From the NCBI GenBank assembly GCA_002281535.1, contig NCGD01000018.1, forward strand, positions 1 through 44,564: a stretch of DNA of 44,564 bases. The letters run 5' to 3'. The translations under genes and the position numbers were made by a program. This stretch comes from Sphingomonas sp. 28-63-12 (lineage in GTDB: Bacteria; Pseudomonadota; Alphaproteobacteria; Sphingomonadales; Sphingomonadaceae). The notes beneath the pieces were generated by a model, which was given only the letters and a program-made list of their open reading frames with translations, was not told the origin of the DNA and did not search any database. Shown piece after piece: positions 41,740-44,564 of the stretch (position 1 is its first letter; the number at the start of each line of letters is the position of its first letter).

Positions 41740-43632
41740 ATGTGTGGCATTGCCGGTATTTTCTATCCTGCCACGCCAAAGCCGGTCGATCCCGCGCGAA
41801 TCAGCGCGATGGCCAATGCGCAGGTGCATCGCGGCCCCGATGGATCGGGCGTTTGGACCGCGCCCGGCGTGGGATTGGGGCATCGGCGCCTGTCGATCAT
41901 CGACCTAGGCGGTGGCGCCCAGCCGATGGCAAGCGCCGACGCGGCAATTACCGTCACCTATAATGGCGAGATCTATAATTTTCAGGCTGTCCGCGCCGAA
42001 TTGGAGGCCAAGGGCGCCCATTTCCGGACCAACAGCGATACCGAGGTACTGCTGCATGGCTGGGCCGCCTGGGGGCCGGCGATGCTCGACCGGCTGAACG
42101 GCATGTTCGCCTTTGCACTGCACGACGCCCGCGCCCAGAGCCTGTTCCTGGCGCGCGACCGGCTGGGGGTAAAGCCGCTTCACTATGTCACCTTGTCGGA
42201 CGGCGGGGTTGCCTTCGCCTCGGAACTTAAGGGGCTGCTCGTTCACCCGCTGTTGCGGCGCGTGCCAGATATCCGCGCCGTCGAGGATTATCTGGCCTAT
42301 GGCTATGTCCCCGATGATAGCTGCCTGGTCACCGGCGTACAAAAGCTCGCCGCGGGGCATAGCCTGTTGATCGAGCGCGGGAAGCCGGTGCCCGCACCAC
42401 AGCAATGGTGGGACCTCGATTTCAGCCGCCGCGCGACCGGATCGGCACGGGCGCTCGGCGACGAGCTCACCGAGCTGATGCGCGCCGGTGTAGCTTCACG
42501 CATGCTGGCCGATGTGCCGCTTGGCGCGTTCCTGTCGGGCGGGGTCGATAGCTCGGCGGTGGTGGCGCTGATGGCGGCGGAATCGAAACGGGCAGTGAAG
42601 ACCTGCACAATCGGATTTGATGCCGCCGACCATGACGAGCGGGCCTATGCCAACCAGATCGCGACTTTGTTCGCGACCGAGCACCGCGACCGCATCGTTG
42701 CCGCCGATGATTTTGCGCTGATCGACACTCTTGTCGCGGCGTTTGACGAGCCGTTCGCCGATGCCTCGGCGCTGGCCACCTATCGGGTCTGCGAACTCGC
42801 GCGCGAAAGTGTGACGGTGGCGCTGTCGGGCGATGGGGCCGATGAGGCGCTGGCCGGCTATCGCCGCTACAAGTTCCAGGCCGCCGAAGAGCGCGTTCGC
42901 GGCCTGATCCCAGCGCAATACCGCGCCGCGCTGTTCGGGACCTTGGGCGCCTATTATCCCAAGGCGGACTGGGCGCCGCGTCTGTTCCGAGCCAAGACGA
43001 CCCTGCTCGGGCTGGCTGAGGATGGCGCCACGGCCTATGCGCGGTCAGTGGGTGTGACCACGCCGGCGCTGCGTGCCCGGCTGTTCAGCGACGCCGCCCG
43101 ACTGGCGCTGGGCGGCCACGTTGCCGAGACGCGCTATGTCGAGACGATGCGAGCGGCCCCGGCGCGCGAAGCGCTGGACCGCGCCCAATATGCCGATTTC
43201 AAGCATTGGCTGCCCGGCGATATCCTAACCAAGGTCGACCGGACGAGCATGGCGGTGAGCCTGGAAGCGCGCGAGCCGCTGCTTGACTATAAATTGGTGG
43301 AATTTGCCGCGACCCTGCCGGTATCGATGCGGATCAGGGCGGGCGAGGGCAAATGGATCATGAAAAAGGCGTTGGAGCGCTATTTGCCCAAGAACATTCT
43401 CTACCGGCAGAAAATGGGCTTTGTGACGCCGATCAGCGCGTGGTTTCGCGGGCCGTTGGCCAGCGAGGCCGCCGCGCTGGCCAGCTCACGCGTGCTGGGC
43501 GGGACGGGCTGGTTTGAGATGGCGGAAATTGAAAAGCTGGCCGCCGACCACCGTGCCGGCCGCGCAGAACACGGCCGGACCTTGTGGCAGCTGATGATGC
43601 TGGAACGATCGATGGCGCGGTTGTTTGGATAG
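41740..43632 (+). CDS. XrtA-associated amidotransferase (asparagine-synthase-like)
   Basis: This 630-residue class II glutamine amidotransferase starts MCGIAGIF, which fixes the start because Cys2 is the N-terminal nucleophile. The glutaminase half (about 1-210) has RGPDG, YNGEIYNF and NSDTEVLLHG. The synthetase half has the PP-loop SGGVDSS (266-272), followed by LSGDGADEALAGYRRY and GDILTKVDRTSMAVSLEAREPLLDYKLVEFA. It transfers glutamine ammonia to an adenylated carboxyl group. In exosortase A loci the acceptor is thought to be something other than aspartate, possibly a uronic-acid or amino-acid group of the EPS. The 45-bp gap after xrtA holds a GGAACGGA ribosome site. Confidence 0.95.
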   Translation: MCGIAGIFYPATPKPVDPARISAMANAQVHRGPDGSGVWTAPGVGLGHRRLSIIDLGGGAQPMASADAAITVTYNGEIYNFQAVRAELEAKGAHFRTNSDTEVLLHGWAAWGPAMLDRLNGMFAFALHDARAQSLFLARDRLGVKPLHYVTLSDGGVAFASELKGLLVHPLLRRVPDIRAVEDYLAYGYVPDDSCLVTGVQKLAAGHSLLIERGKPVPAPQQWWDLDFSRRATGSARALGDELTELMRAGVASRMLADVPLGAFLSGGVDSSAVVALMAAESKRAVKTCTIGFDAADHDERAYANQIATLFATEHRDRIVAADDFALIDTLVAAFDEPFADASALATYRVCELARESVTVALSGDGADEALAGYRRYKFQAAEERVRGLIPAQYRAALFGTLGAYYPKADWAPRLFRAKTTLLGLAEDGATAYARSVGVTTPALRARLFSDAARLALGGHVAETRYVETMRAAPAREALDRAQYADFKHWLPGDILTKVDRTSMAVSLEAREPLLDYKLVEFAATLPVSMRIRAGEGKWIMKKALERYLPKNILYRQKMGFVTPISAWFRGPLASEAAALASSRVLGGTGWFEMAEIEKLAADHRAGRAEHGRTLWQLMMLERSMARLFG

Positions 43633-43773
43633 CGCGCTGGCGACCGGGGGCAGTGTCAATTGAAATGCCACCTTACCCCGGCGACAGCAGGGGCCCAGAA
43701 CCAATAGCGCCATGCCGGAGGCCTTGGGCTCCCACATTCGCGGGCGTACAGGCCCTTCCCAGTTGAATCGGTT

Positions 43774-44214
43774 TTACAGGTGGTGGACACCGAGCATCGC
43801 CATTGCCGCGTGCAGCGTCAACGCGATCAGGCAGAGCGATGACAGCGAGAACAGGGTGAAGCGGACGATCACGCGGTTGACCAGCACCTGCACGAGGCTG
43901 TGGGCGATGCGCAGCGCGACATAGGCCCAGGCGATGGTGAGGTTCAGGCCGTCGCCGGTGCCGATCAGCGCGTGCGTGATGGCGATCGCATAGAAGATCG
44001 TCGGCTGTTCGTGCAGGTGATTGTAATTGTCCGCGGGCCATTGCTGCCTGGTGGGGATGACCTTTTTCAGGTCGGCACCATCGCCACCGATAAGATTGAA
44101 GGTATCTATCTTCGCTTTCTGCATCGCAGGCAGCCGGGTGGCGTACATCCAGAGCCACATCACCAGCGACCAGGCGATGAGCGCGACGATTGGCGCAAGA
44201 ATTGGACTGTTCAT
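43774..44214 (-). CDS. MAPEG-family membrane protein
   Basis: This 146-residue protein has four predicted helices (about 7-27, 70-88, 93-110 and 118-140) and the MAPEG motif region NYNHLHEQPTIFYAIAITHAL (around residues 63-83). MAPEG proteins include glutathione-S-transferase and peroxidase enzymes and uncharacterised bacterial relatives; the substrate here is unknown. The ATG lies nine bases after GGGGGGAG, which is also one arm of a strong hairpin at 44224-44252. It is convergent with the amidotransferase, with 141 bases between them and no clear terminator. It may share a transcript with the upstream partial gene. Confidence 0.9.
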   Translation of the reverse strand: MNSPILAPIVALIAWSLVMWLWMYATRLPAMQKAKIDTFNLIGGDGADLKKVIPTRQQWPADNYNHLHEQPTIFYAIAITHALIGTGDGLNLTIAWAYVALRIAHSLVQVLVNRVIVRFTLFSLSSLCLIALTLHAAMAMLGVHHL

Positions 44215-44223
44215 GACGAAAAG

Positions 44224-44252
44224 CTCCCCCCGGAATGATTTTCCGGGGGGAG
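44224..44252 (-). terminator. 12-bp hairpin overlapping the MAPEG ribosome site
   Basis: CTCCCCCCGGAA (44224-44235) is perfectly complementary to TTCCGGGGGGAG (44241-44252) with a five-base loop. Read on the minus strand it follows the partial gene and is trailed by CTTTT, so it could be an intrinsic terminator. On the same strand its last arm, GGGGGGAG, is the likely Shine-Dalgarno of the MAPEG gene, nine bases before the ATG. Termination and translational control are both possible. Confidence 0.65.
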
Positions 44253-44286
44253 GGGTGGCTTAGTACGATCAGAATTACAACCGATC

Positions 44287-44341
44287 AGTCAAAGATCGCG
44301 CCCCAGCGGCGGTCTTAGTCAAAGATCGCGCCCCAGCGGCG
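44287..44341. repeat. Tandem 30-bp duplication at the end of the partial gene
   Basis: A 25-bp sequence at 44287-44311 recurs exactly at 44317-44341 with a 30-bp period and a five-base spacer (GTCTT). On the minus strand each copy encodes RRWGAIFD followed by a stop, TAA in the first-read copy (44315-44317) and TGA in the next (44285-44287), in the same frame. The gene's last codons and stop have been copied in tandem. Confidence 0.93.
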
Positions 44342-44564
44342 CTTGGCGCGATCCTTCCACAGGCCGCGATGATAAGCATCTGACGCCAGCAGCGGCATGA
44401 CCGAGCCGGCTTCGGCAAACACCATCTGCTCGATGCCGGTGTTGACCTTGCCCCAGCTGGCGGCTTCCTGCAGCGTCGAGGACGAGCAGGCGCCGTCGCG
44501 CACATCGGCGACAGTGATCTGCACGGCATATTTATGCACCTCGACATCGTCATGGCCGAGGATC
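44315..44564 (-). CDS. Unrecognised protein, C-terminal part only
   Basis: The frame is open from the window edge to TAA at 44315-44317 and encodes about 82 residues, ILGHDDVEVHKYAVQ to KRRWGAIFD. I do not recognise the family. The visible part is soluble and mixed alpha/beta in appearance, with GACSSSTLQEAASWG and a basic HRGLWKDRAKRRW stretch near the end. The start is beyond the window; an internal GTG at 44539 is unlikely to be it because the frame continues upstream. The terminal 30 bp are tandemly duplicated, leaving a second in-frame RRWGAIFD plus stop past the TAA. Confidence 0.6.
   Translation of the reverse strand, partial: ILGHDDVEVHKYAVQITVADVRDGACSSSTLQEAASWGKVNTGIEQMVFAEAGSVMPLLASDAYHRGLWKDRAKRRWGAIFD

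Noticed and set aside
43633-43773. CCGGGG/CCCCGG pair as a bidirectional terminator between the amidotransferase and MAPEG genes
   Set aside because: Only six base pairs with a loop of more than 25 bases and no T runs; not convincing.
44275-44553. Alternative minus-strand frame at the right edge containing two copies of GARSLT
   Set aside because: The apparent repeat is the 30-bp duplication read in another frame. The frame ending RRWGAIFD has the more protein-like composition and places both stops at the same codon.

Overview
The window is high-GC DNA that reads as a chromosomal segment of an alphaproteobacterium, most likely a sphingomonad (Sphingomonadales). This is an inference from four things: HU followed by tRNA-Val, the pairing of a TonB-dependent receptor with a lipoprotein, a twelve-gene gspC-N cluster, and the exosortase A (XrtA/PEP-CTERM) exopolysaccharide locus. 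I see no insertion sequence, phage gene, CRISPR array or integrase. Genes are tightly packed, with many 4-bp stop/start overlaps.

Layout. (1) 1-7400: HU, tRNA-Val(CAC), an exported amidohydrolase, a beta-helix lipoprotein followed by a TonB-dependent receptor, and a convergent 2OG-Fe(II) prolyl-4-hydroxylase-like gene. (2) 7482-18613: a type II secretion operon gspC-D-E-F-G-H-I-J-K-L-M-N. It has every core part except the prepilin peptidase GspO, which must be encoded elsewhere. (3) 18661-26348: tRNA-His(GTG), a leucine-dehydrogenase-type enzyme, a POT-family peptide transporter, alanine dehydrogenase, the Kup potassium transporter, a LigT/2'-5' RNA ligase-like protein, tRNA-Met(CAT) and thioredoxin reductase. 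(4) 26352-43632: the XrtA locus. Two hydrolases and an acyl carrier protein run leftward. Rightward run an acyl-CoA ligase, a PLP decarboxylase, an export lipoprotein, a chain-length determinant, a tyrosine-kinase-like ATPase, an outer-membrane beta-barrel, an AAA ATPase, a polysaccharide deacetylase, a FemAB-like protein, a glycosyltransferase, exosortase A fused to EpsI, and an asparagine-synthase-type amidotransferase. (5) 43774-44564: a MAPEG protein and the 3' end of an unrecognised gene carrying a 30-bp tandem duplication.

How the parts work together. The gsp operon should build a secretin-based machine moving folded proteins across the outer membrane. The XrtA locus should make, modify and export a polysaccharide and process PEP-CTERM proteins at the inner membrane, although no PEP-CTERM substrate lies here. 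Leucine dehydrogenase, the peptide transporter and alanine dehydrogenase plausibly form a peptide-scavenging set. The least understood part is the ACP/ligase/decarboxylase/two-hydrolase module of the XrtA locus. It is a recurrent companion of exosortase A, but to my knowledge its product has not been defined biochemically.

No stretch longer than 300 bases lacks a gene. Start codons are choices made from Shine-Dalgarno spacing, overlaps and signal or prepilin sequences. All functional calls come from recognising motifs by eye, not from a search.
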